Assembly (NCBI RefSeq): GCF_010669145.1
Contig: NZ_CP048632.1
Location: 248,001 to 312,000 of the forward strand
Direction of reading: 5' to 3'
Source of the DNA: Rhizobium oryzihabitans
GTDB taxonomy: Bacteria > Pseudomonadota > Alphaproteobacteria > Rhizobiales > Rhizobiaceae
DNA: 64,000 bases
A program made the translations under genes and the position numbers. Positions 52,064-60,463 of this stretch are shown piece after piece (position 1 is the first letter of the stretch; every line of letters begins with the position of its first letter). Under the pieces are notes generated by a model. The model worked only from the letters and a program-made list of their open reading frames with translations, had not been told where the DNA came from and ran no database searches.

Positions 52064-53415
52064 TGGAAGACGTTAAAACGACACACCCGGATATCACGCC
52101 GGATCGGGTAGCCGATTGGCGATTGATGCGCGACACTATGCAGGGCGCGCGAGCCGTCAAGCGATGCGGAGAAACTTATCTGCCGATGCCGTCCGGGTTC
52201 AAGTCAATGGATGACGGCGGCATGGAGGCGTACGAAAAGGCCTACAAGCGCCGCGCTATAGTGCCCGATATTCTGGCGCCATCTGTCGCGGCGATGATCG
52301 GCATCATCCATGCCAAGGAAACGCAGATCACCATTCCTGATGGCCTTTCCTCGATCTGGGAGAACGCCGACGGCGAAGGAATGAGCCTAGAGGCATTCCA
52401 CCGCCGGATTACCCGCTATCTGCTCTGGCTGGGCCGCTATGGGGTGCTGACGACTGCGCCGGCAGAAGGAGGAGAGCCTTTCCTCGCTGGATATGCCGGT
52501 GACAGCATCATCAATTGGGATCGCGATTTTTTCGTGCTGGATGAGAGCGGCAAGAAACGTTCAGGCTTCGAGTGGAAGGATAACCCGAAGTTCCGCGTTC
52601 TGGACTTGGTGGACGGATACTATGTGTCGACGGTCTATGAGGGCGAGAGTTTCGATACAGTGGCTGTCTCCGAACCGGTGGCGCTCGGCGGTGGCCGTCT
52701 CGACTTCGTGCCGTTCTTCGTCGGCAATGCCCGTGACGTTGTTCCAGCGGTAGAAACCCCGCCACTGGTTGGCATCGCGAACGCTATCATCAATGCCTAC
52801 CAGCTTTCCGCTGACTGGCGCTGGCAGCTTTACATGTCGGGCCAAGAGACACTCGTGGCCATCAATGGCGAGGCACCCAAGACCGTTGGCGCTGGTGTCG
52901 TGCATCAAATGATGGGCAATGACACGATGACGCCTGATCTGAAATACGTGTCCCCGACATGTGCAGGCATCCAGAAACATGAGGATGCGATCGAGAAGCA
53001 GAAGGAAGCCGCTGTTATGGCTGGCGCCCGGCTGTTCGAACAACAGCAGTCAACGCAAGAGAGCGGCGAGGCGCGCAAGCTTCGCTTCGCCAGCGAGACC
53101 GCAAACCTCATGAGCGTTGCGCAGGTGTCCGCCGCATTGCTTGAGCGAGGGCTGAAGGCCGCAGCGCGGATGAAGGGGCTGGAAGACAAAGAGATAGTGG
53201 TTGTCCCTCCGAAAGACCTTCTCGACAGCACCATGTCGCCGGCGGATTTCGCACAACTGTTCTCGGTATACACCCAGAACGGTATCTCTTGGGAAACCTT
53301 CTATGAACGCGGCCAGGCAGGCGGGATATTCTCGTCGGAGCGTGACGCAGATGAGGAATACGCGCTTATCGACCCCGAAGGCGCGGAAGAGGAGCGGCTC
53401 GCAGCCGTAGCCTGA
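52063..53415 (+). CDS. Portal protein (DUF4055 family)
   Basis: A 450-residue protein: YKRRAIVPDILAPSVAAMIGIIHAKETQI, LWLGRYGVLTTAPAEGG, PPLVGIANAIINAYQLSADWRWQLYMSG and LRFASETANLMSVAQVSAALLERGLKAAARM fit DUF4055 portal-like proteins. It would form the dodecamer at the head vertex. The start overlaps the terminase stop (TGATG). Confidence 0.88.
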   Translation: MEDVKTTHPDITPDRVADWRLMRDTMQGARAVKRCGETYLPMPSGFKSMDDGGMEAYEKAYKRRAIVPDILAPSVAAMIGIIHAKETQITIPDGLSSIWENADGEGMSLEAFHRRITRYLLWLGRYGVLTTAPAEGGEPFLAGYAGDSIINWDRDFFVLDESGKKRSGFEWKDNPKFRVLDLVDGYYVSTVYEGESFDTVAVSEPVALGGGRLDFVPFFVGNARDVVPAVETPPLVGIANAIINAYQLSADWRWQLYMSGQETLVAINGEAPKTVGAGVVHQMMGNDTMTPDLKYVSPTCAGIQKHEDAIEKQKEAAVMAGARLFEQQQSTQESGEARKLRFASETANLMSVAQVSAALLERGLKAAARMKGLEDKEIVVVPPKDLLDSTMSPADFAQLFSVYTQNGISWETFYERGQAGGIFSSERDADEEYALIDPEGAEEERLAAVA

Positions 53416-53463
53416 CATCGGCCGTAGTGCGGCCATATCAACCACCAGCAGGAGAAAAGGCCA

Positions 53464-54186
53464 ATGGCCCTGAAACTCGTTCTGGACTCGCTCGACAATG
53501 TCGAGGAGGCCATCAAGTCCCTTTATGTCGAACACTCCGATGGCAAGTTCCATCTGGATACCGACGCCGACAGCGTCCGCGGTCACCGCGACGTTCTCCC
53601 TCTTGCCAACGCCTATGAGCGCACCAAGGCCGATCTGGCAACCGCCAAGACTGACCTTTCCACCGCGAAACAGAAGGTGGCGCCCGAAGACTTCGATCCG
53701 GAGACGTGGAAGAAGCTGAAGGACGGCAAGACCGATGACGCCGCGCACCAGCGCCAGCTTGTCGAGCTTCGCAAGACCCTCGAAGCCGAACGCGATGAGT
53801 GGAAAGGCAAGTTCGAAGGCGAAGTCACCAAGGGCAAAAAGGCCGCCGTCAACGCGGCGCTGACAGATGCTCTCTCAGCCTCCGGCATCACCAACCCGAC
53901 ATTCGTAAAGGCCGCCCGTGCGCTTCTGGAGCCGCGTGTGGCCATGGATACGGATGAAGCCTCCATGGATATCGGCCTTGGCCCCATGGGCATTGCCGAA
54001 GCCGTCAAGCGCTGGTCCGCAGGTGATGAGGGGAAGGCCTTCGTGGCACCTGCCAAAGGCGACAATGCCAAGGGCAACGAGAACGGCCACCAACATCAGC
54101 AGGTGAAGGGTGACTTCGGCGGGGACGCCAAGGCCCGCGCTGCCGCAATCTCCGCAAAGTTCCCTGAACTGAGCGAAGGCGCCTGA
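53464..54186 (+). CDS. Head scaffold protein
   Basis: A 240-residue protein rich in coiled coil (AYERTKADLATAKTDLSTAKQKVAPEDFD and LRKTLEAERDEWKGKFEGEVTK), with a mobile C-terminal tail. Located between portal and major capsid, the usual scaffold position. GGAG lies upstream. Confidence 0.8.
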   Translation: MALKLVLDSLDNVEEAIKSLYVEHSDGKFHLDTDADSVRGHRDVLPLANAYERTKADLATAKTDLSTAKQKVAPEDFDPETWKKLKDGKTDDAAHQRQLVELRKTLEAERDEWKGKFEGEVTKGKKAAVNAALTDALSASGITNPTFVKAARALLEPRVAMDTDEASMDIGLGPMGIAEAVKRWSAGDEGKAFVAPAKGDNAKGNENGHQHQQVKGDFGGDAKARAAAISAKFPELSEGA

Positions 54187-54301
54187 CACCTGACCATTCG
54201 CCCATAGCGGCGTCTCTCCCGTGATCTCAATGAGGTGACGGGCATCTGGGCAATGCCCGCAATCACACCCAACCATCACGGAAATCAGAAAGGAAACGAC
54301 C

Positions 54302-55270
54302 ATGTCTCTTTCGCAGATGCAGGTCTTCAACAAATACTTCATGCCCGCGACCATCGAAACGCTTGCCCAGATGGTCGAGAAGTTCAACGCGGCTTCCGGC
54401 GGTGCTATCCGCCTGACCACGGAAGGCTTCGAAGGCGACTTCCTTCAGGAATCGTTCTACGCTGCCATTCACTCCGCCCAGCGCCGCGTTGACCGCTATG
54501 CTGCTCAGGCCAGCGCTTCTGCCACCGACCTGACACAGCTCAAGCATTCGTCTGTCAAGGTTGCCGGCGGCTTCGGCCCCGTTCGCTATGAGCCGTCGCA
54601 GATGACCTGGCTGGACAAGCCGACCGCAGAAGGTATCGAGGTTGCTTCCCGCAACTTCGCAGAAGCCCTTCTCCGCGACCAGTTAAACACTGCCGTGGCT
54701 GCACTCGTTGCCGCTATCAGCAATCAGGCGGCTGCCACTAATGATGTGTCAGCCACCGCTGGTGTCAGCTACATCACCATGAACGACGCTCACGCTAAGT
54801 TCGGTGATCATTCTGGCAATCTCATCTCCCAGGTCATGAACGGCACGGCCTATCACAAGCTGATCGGCCTCAACCTCGCGAATGCACAGCAGCTCTTCCA
54901 GGCCGCAAACGTTCGCGTCGTGGATATCCTCGGCAAGATGGTCATCGTCACCGATGCTCCGGCTCTCTACGAGGCTGGCACGCCGAACAAGATCAAGGTG
55001 CTGTCTCTGGTCGCCAACGCCGCCACCGTGTCTGACAGCCGCGACATTATCTCGAACATCGAGACGAAGAACGGCCAGACCCGCATCGAGACGACGCTGC
55101 AGGTGGACTACACCTTCGGCCTCGGCCTCAAGGGCTACACCTGGGATGAGGGTAACGGCGGCAAGTCCCCGACCGACGCGGAACTCGCGACCGGCACCAA
55201 CTGGGATAAAATCGCCAGTGACATAAAACACACCGCAGGGGTGATTACGATTGGCGACCCCACGAAGTAA
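54302..55270 (+). CDS. Major capsid protein
   Basis: A 322-residue protein: MSLSQMQVFNKYFMPATIETLAQMVEKFNAASGGAIRLT, a long helical-beta body and VQQ-like TLQVDYTFGLGLKGYTWD, GNGGKSP. It matches the phage coat family without an N-terminal protease domain. A GGAAA site precedes the ATG. Confidence 0.9.
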   Translation: MSLSQMQVFNKYFMPATIETLAQMVEKFNAASGGAIRLTTEGFEGDFLQESFYAAIHSAQRRVDRYAAQASASATDLTQLKHSSVKVAGGFGPVRYEPSQMTWLDKPTAEGIEVASRNFAEALLRDQLNTAVAALVAAISNQAAATNDVSATAGVSYITMNDAHAKFGDHSGNLISQVMNGTAYHKLIGLNLANAQQLFQAANVRVVDILGKMVIVTDAPALYEAGTPNKIKVLSLVANAATVSDSRDIISNIETKNGQTRIETTLQVDYTFGLGLKGYTWDEGNGGKSPTDAELATGTNWDKIASDIKHTAGVITIGDPTK

Positions 55271-55284
55271 GTGGTAGAAACAGC

Positions 55285-55318
55285 GAACCCGCCGGATGCG
55301 TCAACATTTGGCGGGTTC
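55285..55318 (+). terminator. Hairpin after the capsid gene
   Basis: GAACCCGCC/GGCGGGTTC, 9 bp with a 16-nt loop, 15 bp after the capsid stop. No T-run follows, so it may slow transcription or protect the capsid mRNA end rather than fully terminate. Confidence 0.6.
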
Positions 55319-55347
55319 TAACCAAGCCCGAACATTGGAGGTTCGTG

Positions 55348-55926
55348 ATGGCTGTTTCCCGTATATGCTCGATTCCTGAATGCAGCAATAAGCACAAAGG
55401 CCACGGCCTATGTGTGATGCACCTCTCCCGATTGAAGAGACATGGTGACCCTATGGCAGCCAGGCGCTACCCAAAGCGCGGACAGCCGTGGCAGTATATG
55501 TTGGATCACATGCACGATGGCTGCCCTAAATGGCCTTTCGCGAGAAACTCTCGCGGTTATGGGCACATCCAGTGCGACGGGAAGGTAAAAGACCTTCACC
55601 GGGTCGTTTGCGAGATTGTACACGGTCCAGCCCCAACACCAGATCATGACGCTGCGCACAAATGCGGGCTTGGACACGAAGGATGCTTCGGCGCGGACTG
55701 TATTGTCTGGAAGACGAAGACAGACAACCAAGCAGACCGCGTTGAGCATGGAACCCATGACCGTGGTGATAGGATGTGGGCATCGAAACTGACCGAAGAC
55801 AGCGTTCGGCAAATTCGAAACATGCAGGGCAAGAAAACACAGCGAGAGATAGCAGAAGAATTTGGCATCTCGCGCCCTCACGTCAGTATGATCCAGTCTC
55901 ATCATGCGTGGTCGTGGTTGGAATAG
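55348..55926 (+). CDS. HNH-type homing endonuclease, free-standing
   Basis: A 192-residue protein: CSIPECSNKHKGHGLCVMHLSRLKRHGDP (zinc-like start), LHRVVCEIVHGPAPTPDHDAAHKCGLGHEGCFGADCIVWKTKTDNQADRVEHG (HNH core with H-x(n)-N) and a C-terminal HTH (LTEDSVRQIRNMQGKKTQREIAEEFGISRPHVSMIQ). This is the build of phage homing endonucleases. Confidence 0.87.
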   Translation: MAVSRICSIPECSNKHKGHGLCVMHLSRLKRHGDPMAARRYPKRGQPWQYMLDHMHDGCPKWPFARNSRGYGHIQCDGKVKDLHRVVCEIVHGPAPTPDHDAAHKCGLGHEGCFGADCIVWKTKTDNQADRVEHGTHDRGDRMWASKLTEDSVRQIRNMQGKKTQREIAEEFGISRPHVSMIQSHHAWSWLE

Positions 55927-55951
55927 ATTGGACTGAATTACTTCCCATTTG

Positions 55952-55975
55952 GCCGCCCTCTGAGGCGGCTTTTTC
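55952..55975 (+). terminator. Intrinsic terminator after the homing endonuclease
   Basis: GCCGCC-CTCTGA-GGCGGC followed by TTTTTCT, ending right before the next gene's ribosome site. Confidence 0.85.
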
Positions 55976-55991
55976 TATGGAGAGACGAGAA

Positions 55992-56426
55992 ATGACGAAA
56001 GAACGCGAGATCGCTTATGAGCCTCATCCGGTCTCCCCGGAACGGAAGGCTGAACTGCGGAAGGCCGGTTACAAGATCATCGACGCCCGCTTCAATCCGG
56101 ATGTGAAATCGGCGCCAGAAGCTTGCAATCCTGCCGCGGATATCGGCACGGACAGCGGCGAGCAGTTCTCCGACGAACAGCTTCGCGAAATCATCACCAA
56201 GGAAACCGGCGAGGCTCCGCATCCCCGGCTTGGCCGCAAAAAGCTCATCGAGCAGTTCAACGCTCTCAATGCCGCCGCCCATCAGGAGGAAACCGCATCC
56301 AACGGTCTTTCCCGCCGCGAGATTGAGGCCGATCTGTCCGCGATGGAAGTTGAGTTCGACCCGACAAACGACATCGAAGATCTTGCCGCCTTGCGCGACC
56401 TGAGCCGCGAAGAACGCAACAAATAA
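55992..56426 (+). CDS. Head-region prophage protein
   Basis: A 144-residue acidic protein starting MTKEREIAYEPHPVSPERKAELRKAGYKIIDARFNP; the middle has DEQLREIITKETGEAPHPRLGRKKLIEQFNAL, a SAP/HeH-like helical hairpin. Often found after phage capsids. GGAGAG lies upstream. Confidence 0.68.
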   Translation: MTKEREIAYEPHPVSPERKAELRKAGYKIIDARFNPDVKSAPEACNPAADIGTDSGEQFSDEQLREIITKETGEAPHPRLGRKKLIEQFNALNAAAHQEETASNGLSRREIEADLSAMEVEFDPTNDIEDLAALRDLSREERNK

Positions 56427-56453
56427 TCCTCACAAAGCGCAGGAGAGCCATCA

Positions 56454-56768
56454 ATGAGTGTCGTTGTATCCTTCTTCAAACCGGGAGGCATTGGTGGCGT
56501 CGGTGCTGCTCCTGGCATTGGCTACTGCCGCGCTACCGAGGTTTTGGCCGTACCTGGAACCACAACAACTGCTTCACAGGCGGGAGAGATGATCCTGATT
56601 GTGAGCAGCGAGAGCAACGTGGTTCGTGTGGCTCATGGCAACACACCGGATGCTGCCGCTGCGGCGGCCACCTCCGACACCACGGCAGGCTATCCCGTCG
56701 CCCCCGGCATCATGGTTCATGTGGCGCCCGGTATAGGCCACAAGATAAACGTCAAGGCTCTGTCCTGA
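56454..56768 (+). CDS. Head decoration or fibre-like protein
   Basis: A 104-residue, Ala/Thr/Gly-rich beta protein starting MSVVVSFFKPGGIGGVGAAPGIGYCRATEV. Position between capsid and connector suggests a head surface protein. No certain family. Confidence 0.6.
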   Translation: MSVVVSFFKPGGIGGVGAAPGIGYCRATEVLAVPGTTTTASQAGEMILIVSSESNVVRVAHGNTPDAAAAAATSDTTAGYPVAPGIMVHVAPGIGHKINVKALS

Positions 56769-56998
56769 TGGCCGATATCGTTAAATTCTATCCGGCAGAC
56801 GCGGCCAAGAAGGCGGATAACGTCATTGAACAGGCCATCGGCGTCTACGACCAGGTGATCATCATCGGTTGGGACAAGGACGGGAATCTTGATGCCCGCG
56901 CAACGCTCGGCCTGAAGGATGGCGGCGACGTGCTTTGGCTTCTCGAAACGTTCAAGCACAAACTGATGAACGGTGACTATTCAGGGGACGTAGACTGA
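56768..56998 (+). CDS. Small head-region protein
   Basis: A 76-residue protein starting MADIVKFYPADAAKKADNVIEQAIGVYDQVIIIGWDKDGNLDARATLGLKDGGDVLWLLETFK. Similar small alpha/beta proteins occur in many siphophages at this place. Overlaps neighbours by one base. Confidence 0.68.
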   Translation: MADIVKFYPADAAKKADNVIEQAIGVYDQVIIIGWDKDGNLDARATLGLKDGGDVLWLLETFKHKLMNGDYSGDVD

Positions 56999-57516
56999 TG
57001 GCTGACAACTACGGCACCCTTGCCGGCGCTCTTGCCTACCACGACAGCCGTGGAAACGCGGCGTGGACTGCGGCAGGGGTTGATGACGCCAAGCGAGAGG
57101 CTGCGCTCCTGCGGGCTTCTGAGGCGATTGACGGCATCTATGGCCCTCGCTTTCCCGGCAAGAAGGTAAGCCGCTCTCAGGCGCGCGCATGGCCACGCAC
57201 AGGCGCCGTCGATCTCTGCTCGAATGAGCCGATACCGGAAGACGAAACGCCGGTTGAAGTCGAGAACGCAACATATGCTTTGGCATTGGCGGAACTGGCG
57301 GCGCCGGGATCATCCACCCCCACACTGACGCTCGGCAAATCCGTTAAGCGCCAGAAGGTCGGGAGCATCGAGCGCGAGTTCTTCAGTCCGCAAGAAGGCG
57401 TCCCGATCACCATTGAAAGCCTGCGGCCGGTCCTTACCGCAGTTGAGGACGTCCTACGCTGCATCATAACGCCCGATCCCGGCAAGGGCGGCACGTTCAA
57501 GTTGGAGCGGTTCTGA
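56998..57516 (+). CDS. Head-tail connector (annotated in relatives as DnaT-like)
   Basis: A 172-residue protein: ALAYHDSRGNAAWTAAGVDDAKREAALLRASEAIDGIYGPRFPGKKVSRSQARAWPRTGA and YALALAELAAPG match the Gp6-like adaptor family, also labelled DnaT-like ssDNA-binding. Head-tail joining is the better reading given its place. Confidence 0.82.
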   Translation: MADNYGTLAGALAYHDSRGNAAWTAAGVDDAKREAALLRASEAIDGIYGPRFPGKKVSRSQARAWPRTGAVDLCSNEPIPEDETPVEVENATYALALAELAAPGSSTPTLTLGKSVKRQKVGSIEREFFSPQEGVPITIESLRPVLTAVEDVLRCIITPDPGKGGTFKLERF

Positions 57517-57866
57517 TGACGTTCTACGATGAAATGCGGGAAGTCGCAGAGGAAATGATTGCCGAGTTCGGAATGCCTGGCGCAATCCGCCGCGCGGTTA
57601 AGACCGGGCCAGACTACGACCCCGAGATCACCGAGACGGACTATCCGTGCACGCTGGTCACGTTGGAATATGACGACGCCAAGGTGGACGGCACGCTGAT
57701 CCGCAAGACGGACAAGATGATCTACGTATCGACGGCCGGCCTCAACATCACGTTGGCCGAGAGCGACAAGGTAGTCGCCGCCGGGGAGGTCTACGCCATC
57801 GAGAACCTCAAGCCGCTGTCACCGGCTGGTATTGTGGTTTATTACGAGGTTCAGGGAAGGCGATAG
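57516..57866 (+). CDS. Head-tail joining protein
   Basis: A 116-residue protein: a helical start MTFYDEMREVAEEMIAEFG, then a beta domain (AIRRAVKTGPDYDPEITETDYPCTLVTLEY ... VVAAGEVYAIENLKPLSPAGIVVYYEV), typical of the head-closure family. Starts in the stop of the connector gene. Confidence 0.75.
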   Translation: MTFYDEMREVAEEMIAEFGMPGAIRRAVKTGPDYDPEITETDYPCTLVTLEYDDAKVDGTLIRKTDKMIYVSTAGLNITLAESDKVVAAGEVYAIENLKPLSPAGIVVYYEVQGRR

Positions 57867-57875
57867 GACAAGACC

Positions 57876-58226
57876 ATGGCTGAAACGATGATCGACAGGG
57901 TGGCAAAGGCCATCAAAGCCGAGACTGACAAGTTTGATATGCCGGTCAATCTCTACATCGAGCCAGAGGCTGGAGCGCGCTTCGAACGGGATAACCCCGG
58001 CAAGGATCGCTTTCTTGATGCTGAACTTGACGATCTGGAAAGCTACCGGATCATTGCGCGGGCAGCCATCACAGCCATTCGCGATGAGGAAAGGCAATCG
58101 TGCTTCGATCTTGTCGGGGAACTCGTGGGTCACTCCATGTATCACATCAAGGCTGGATCGAAGGGCGATGATGATCTTGTCTTCAATGACGCCATCCATG
58201 CAGCGCAGCGAGCGCTCAAGGAATAA
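57876..58226 (+). CDS. Small helical prophage protein
   Basis: A 116-residue acidic protein starting MAETMIDRVAKAIKAETDKFDM; resembles short phage proteins with an E-x-Y-R-x-x-A-R-A-A-I motif. Unknown role. Confidence 0.65.
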   Translation: MAETMIDRVAKAIKAETDKFDMPVNLYIEPEAGARFERDNPGKDRFLDAELDDLESYRIIARAAITAIRDEERQSCFDLVGELVGHSMYHIKAGSKGDDDLVFNDAIHAAQRALKE

Positions 58227-58229
58227 CCA

Positions 58230-58352
58230 TTGAACGACAACGTGCCGCCATCGATCGCAGCCCGCATTCTCGTGCGCGGCGTGATCATCGGCTTCCTCAT
58301 TGCATGCGCTGCAAGGCTTGGCTGGGCCGCTGGTGGCTGGATAATGGGGTGA
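58230..58352 (+). CDS. 40-residue membrane mini-protein
   Basis: From a TTG preceded by AAGGAATA, a short peptide NDNVPPSIAARILVRG then VIIGFLIACAARLGWAAGGW: one transmembrane helix. Four bases before the minor head gene. Confidence 0.48.
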   Translation: MNDNVPPSIAARILVRGVIIGFLIACAARLGWAAGGWIMG

Positions 58353-58355
58353 GGC

Positions 58356-59393
58356 ATGACGTTTGACGAACTGCTCGACCGGTACGAGCCACGGCTTGCG
58401 GCTGCGTTCCGAGAGGCTATAGACGCAATCAAGTCGAGCATCATCCTTGCTCGCGTCGTTGATCGTCTGGAGCGCGGCGACATCAACGGCGCCGTAGAGG
58501 CCATGCAGATTGATGCCGATGCTTTCAGTGCCTTGGAAATCGCGTTGCAGGAGGCGTTTAACGCAGGTGGCGTCAATCTCACTGGCGAACTGCCTAGAGT
58601 GACGGATCCGAACGGTAATCGTGTCATCTGGCGTTTCGGCGTGCGAAACCCGGAGGCAGAGCGCGTTCTTCGCGAGCTGTCCTCAACGATGGTGACGCAC
58701 ATAACCGACGATCAGCGTGACGGCATCAGGTACGCGCTCGAACAGGGGCTCGTACGTGGCGCCAACCCTCGGTCAACGGCTCTGGATATCGTCGGGCGGC
58801 AGAACGCAGTCACCAAGCGTCGTGAAGGCGGCGTAATCGGCCTCACACGCCACCAGATTGAGTTTATCGAGCGGGCGCGGGTGAACCTGTCGTCTGGCGA
58901 TCCGGCGCTTATGCGGCAGTATCTGACGCTCAAGACGCGTGACAAGCGTTTCGACGGCACTGTGCTCGCCGCAATTCGTGCTGGGAAACCAATCCCGACA
59001 GAAACGCTCAATAGGATCATTGCCAGGCTAAATGACAAGAACCTGTTGCTGCGCGGTGAAATGCTGGCCAGAACAGAAACGATGATGGCGCTCGGTGCTT
59101 CTCGCGATGAAGCTTTGAGACAGCAAATCGCCGCCGGCAAGGTAGCCGCGCAGGATGTGACGAAGAAGTGGCACTCGGCGGGTGACAATCGGGTCCGGCA
59201 TACGCACCGGGTTTTGAATGGCAAGACCGTCGGAATAGACGAGAGCTTCCAGTCACCGTCTGGTGCCTTGCTGCGATATCCGGGCGACCGACAGGCGCCG
59301 ATCAGTGAAATCTCCGGGTGCCGGTGCTGGGTGGAGTACAAGGTCGACTACATCGGCGGCGCAGCAAGGCGATACAAGGCGGAGCTGGTTTGA
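58356..59393 (+). CDS. Minor head protein (Mu F/SPP1 gp7-like)
   Basis: A 345-residue protein. N-terminal helical region (LLDRYEPRLAAAFREAIDAIKSS), LARTETMMALGASRDEALRQQIAAG and the C-terminal KKWHSAGDNRVRHTHRVLNGKTVGIDESFQSPSGALLRYPGDRQAPISEISGCRCWVEYKV with the W-x-S-A-x-D-x-R-R-x-H and C-R-C signatures. It is a head morphogenesis protein carried into the capsid. Confidence 0.92.
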   Translation: MTFDELLDRYEPRLAAAFREAIDAIKSSIILARVVDRLERGDINGAVEAMQIDADAFSALEIALQEAFNAGGVNLTGELPRVTDPNGNRVIWRFGVRNPEAERVLRELSSTMVTHITDDQRDGIRYALEQGLVRGANPRSTALDIVGRQNAVTKRREGGVIGLTRHQIEFIERARVNLSSGDPALMRQYLTLKTRDKRFDGTVLAAIRAGKPIPTETLNRIIARLNDKNLLLRGEMLARTETMMALGASRDEALRQQIAAGKVAAQDVTKKWHSAGDNRVRHTHRVLNGKTVGIDESFQSPSGALLRYPGDRQAPISEISGCRCWVEYKVDYIGGAARRYKAELV

Positions 59394-59838
59394 TGGCAAA
59401 GCTTTCTTTCGGCTCGTCTATAGCCGCGTGGGCCGAAAAGGTGGAAGGCGCGACGGAGGCGGTCTTCAAGGAGAGCGTGCAAGAAGTCGTGGCGGAAATG
59501 CAGACCCCAACGTCGCAAGGCGGGCGGATGCGCGTCGACACTGGCTTCCTTCGTGCTTCCTTGCTGGCTTCATCGACTGCCATGCCCACAATCAATCGGG
59601 CATCGGTCCCGGTGGGGGACAGACATACTCCGCCAGCTTCGCTGAGATTGAGGCAGTTATCGCCGGATCATCGCTCGGTGACACGCTCTATTTCGGCTAC
59701 ACGGCTGCATACGCTGGCTATCGTGAATACGGAGCTAATGGGCAGCCGCCCGATGCTTTCGTGCGCATGGCGGCTCAGAACTGGAAACAGATCGTAGACA
59801 GGAACACCGCAAGGGCTAAGGCTGCGTTTGGTCTTTAG
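59393..59838 (+). pseudogene. HK97 gp10-like tail-completion protein, frame broken at 59598-59600
   Basis: The frame from ATG 59393 (MAKLSFGSSIAAWAEKVEGATEAVFKESVQEVVAEMQTPTSQGGRMRVDTGFLRASLL) is good to AMPTINR, then fails. The next frame continues GIGPGGGQTYSASFAEIEAVIAG, TLYFGYTAAYAGYREYGANGQPPDAFVRMAAQNW to 59838. One G lost from the run at 59598-59600 accounts for it. The joined protein has the gp10 length and FGYTAxYAxxxEYG motif. Confidence 0.85.
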
Positions 59839-60010
59839 CGTCTTCTGACTTCTTCACCATCGCCGCCTGAAGGCTTAGCAATGCCAAGCGCGCGGCTTTG
59901 ATGGTGTTGTCACCGAATGAGCTTTCGCCGGTCTGCTTATTGAACAGCAGATACGCCTCGTGCAGGCGGTCGTATATCTCGCTGTCTGTAAGGGGCGGCT
60001 TTTCGGACAT
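59816..60010 (-). CDS. Opposite-strand small protein (moron-like)
   Basis: A 64-residue protein starting MSEKPPLTDSEIYDRLHEAYLLFNKQTGESSFGDNTIKAARLALLSLQAAM. Helical, soluble, read against the tail genes; its end overlaps gp10 by 23 bp. An ATG five codons earlier is possible. Confidence 0.6.
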   Translation of the reverse strand: MSEKPPLTDSEIYDRLHEAYLLFNKQTGESSFGDNTIKAARLALLSLQAAMVKKSEDAKDQTQP

Positions 60011-60023
60011 AGAGGTTGAATAC

Positions 60024-60449
60024 ATGGCGACGGGAACGGACGCAACAATCCTTGCTGCGCTGATCGAGCATCTTAAAACGCTTTCATTCTCGCCCGCGCT
60101 CCAGATCGTAATGCCGGGGGTTGATTTCCCCGCCGCAGGTCAGACGAAGCCAGACAATTACCTTGCTGCGTTTTTCATGCCCAATGAAACCACCAACAGT
60201 GAACTAGGTGCGGGGCAGGAACAGCGCCGTGGCATGCTGCAAGTGTCCGTCTTCTGGAAGAAGGGCGCCGGGCATATCAAGCCGCTCGAGGCCGCAGACA
60301 AGATCATCGCCCACTTCGCCAAAGGCACCACGCTCAACGCCGATGGCCTGAAGATCATCATCGATCGCAAGCCTTACGCCGCCTCACCACTCCAAGAAAC
60401 CGACCGTGTGCAGGTGCCTGTGACGGTCCGATATCACTGCTTTGCATAG
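60024..60449 (+). CDS. Tail terminator-like protein (DUF4128)
   Basis: A 141-residue protein starting MATGTDATILAALIEHLKTLSFSPALQIVMPGVDFPAAGQTKPDNYLAAFFMPNET. The Q-R-R-G-x-L-Q-V-S-V-F and V-P-V-T-V-R-Y positions are the DUF4128 pattern for tail terminators. Confidence 0.85.
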   Translation: MATGTDATILAALIEHLKTLSFSPALQIVMPGVDFPAAGQTKPDNYLAAFFMPNETTNSELGAGQEQRRGMLQVSVFWKKGAGHIKPLEAADKIIAHFAKGTTLNADGLKIIIDRKPYAASPLQETDRVQVPVTVRYHCFA

Positions 60450-60463
60450 GAAAGGATATCCCC

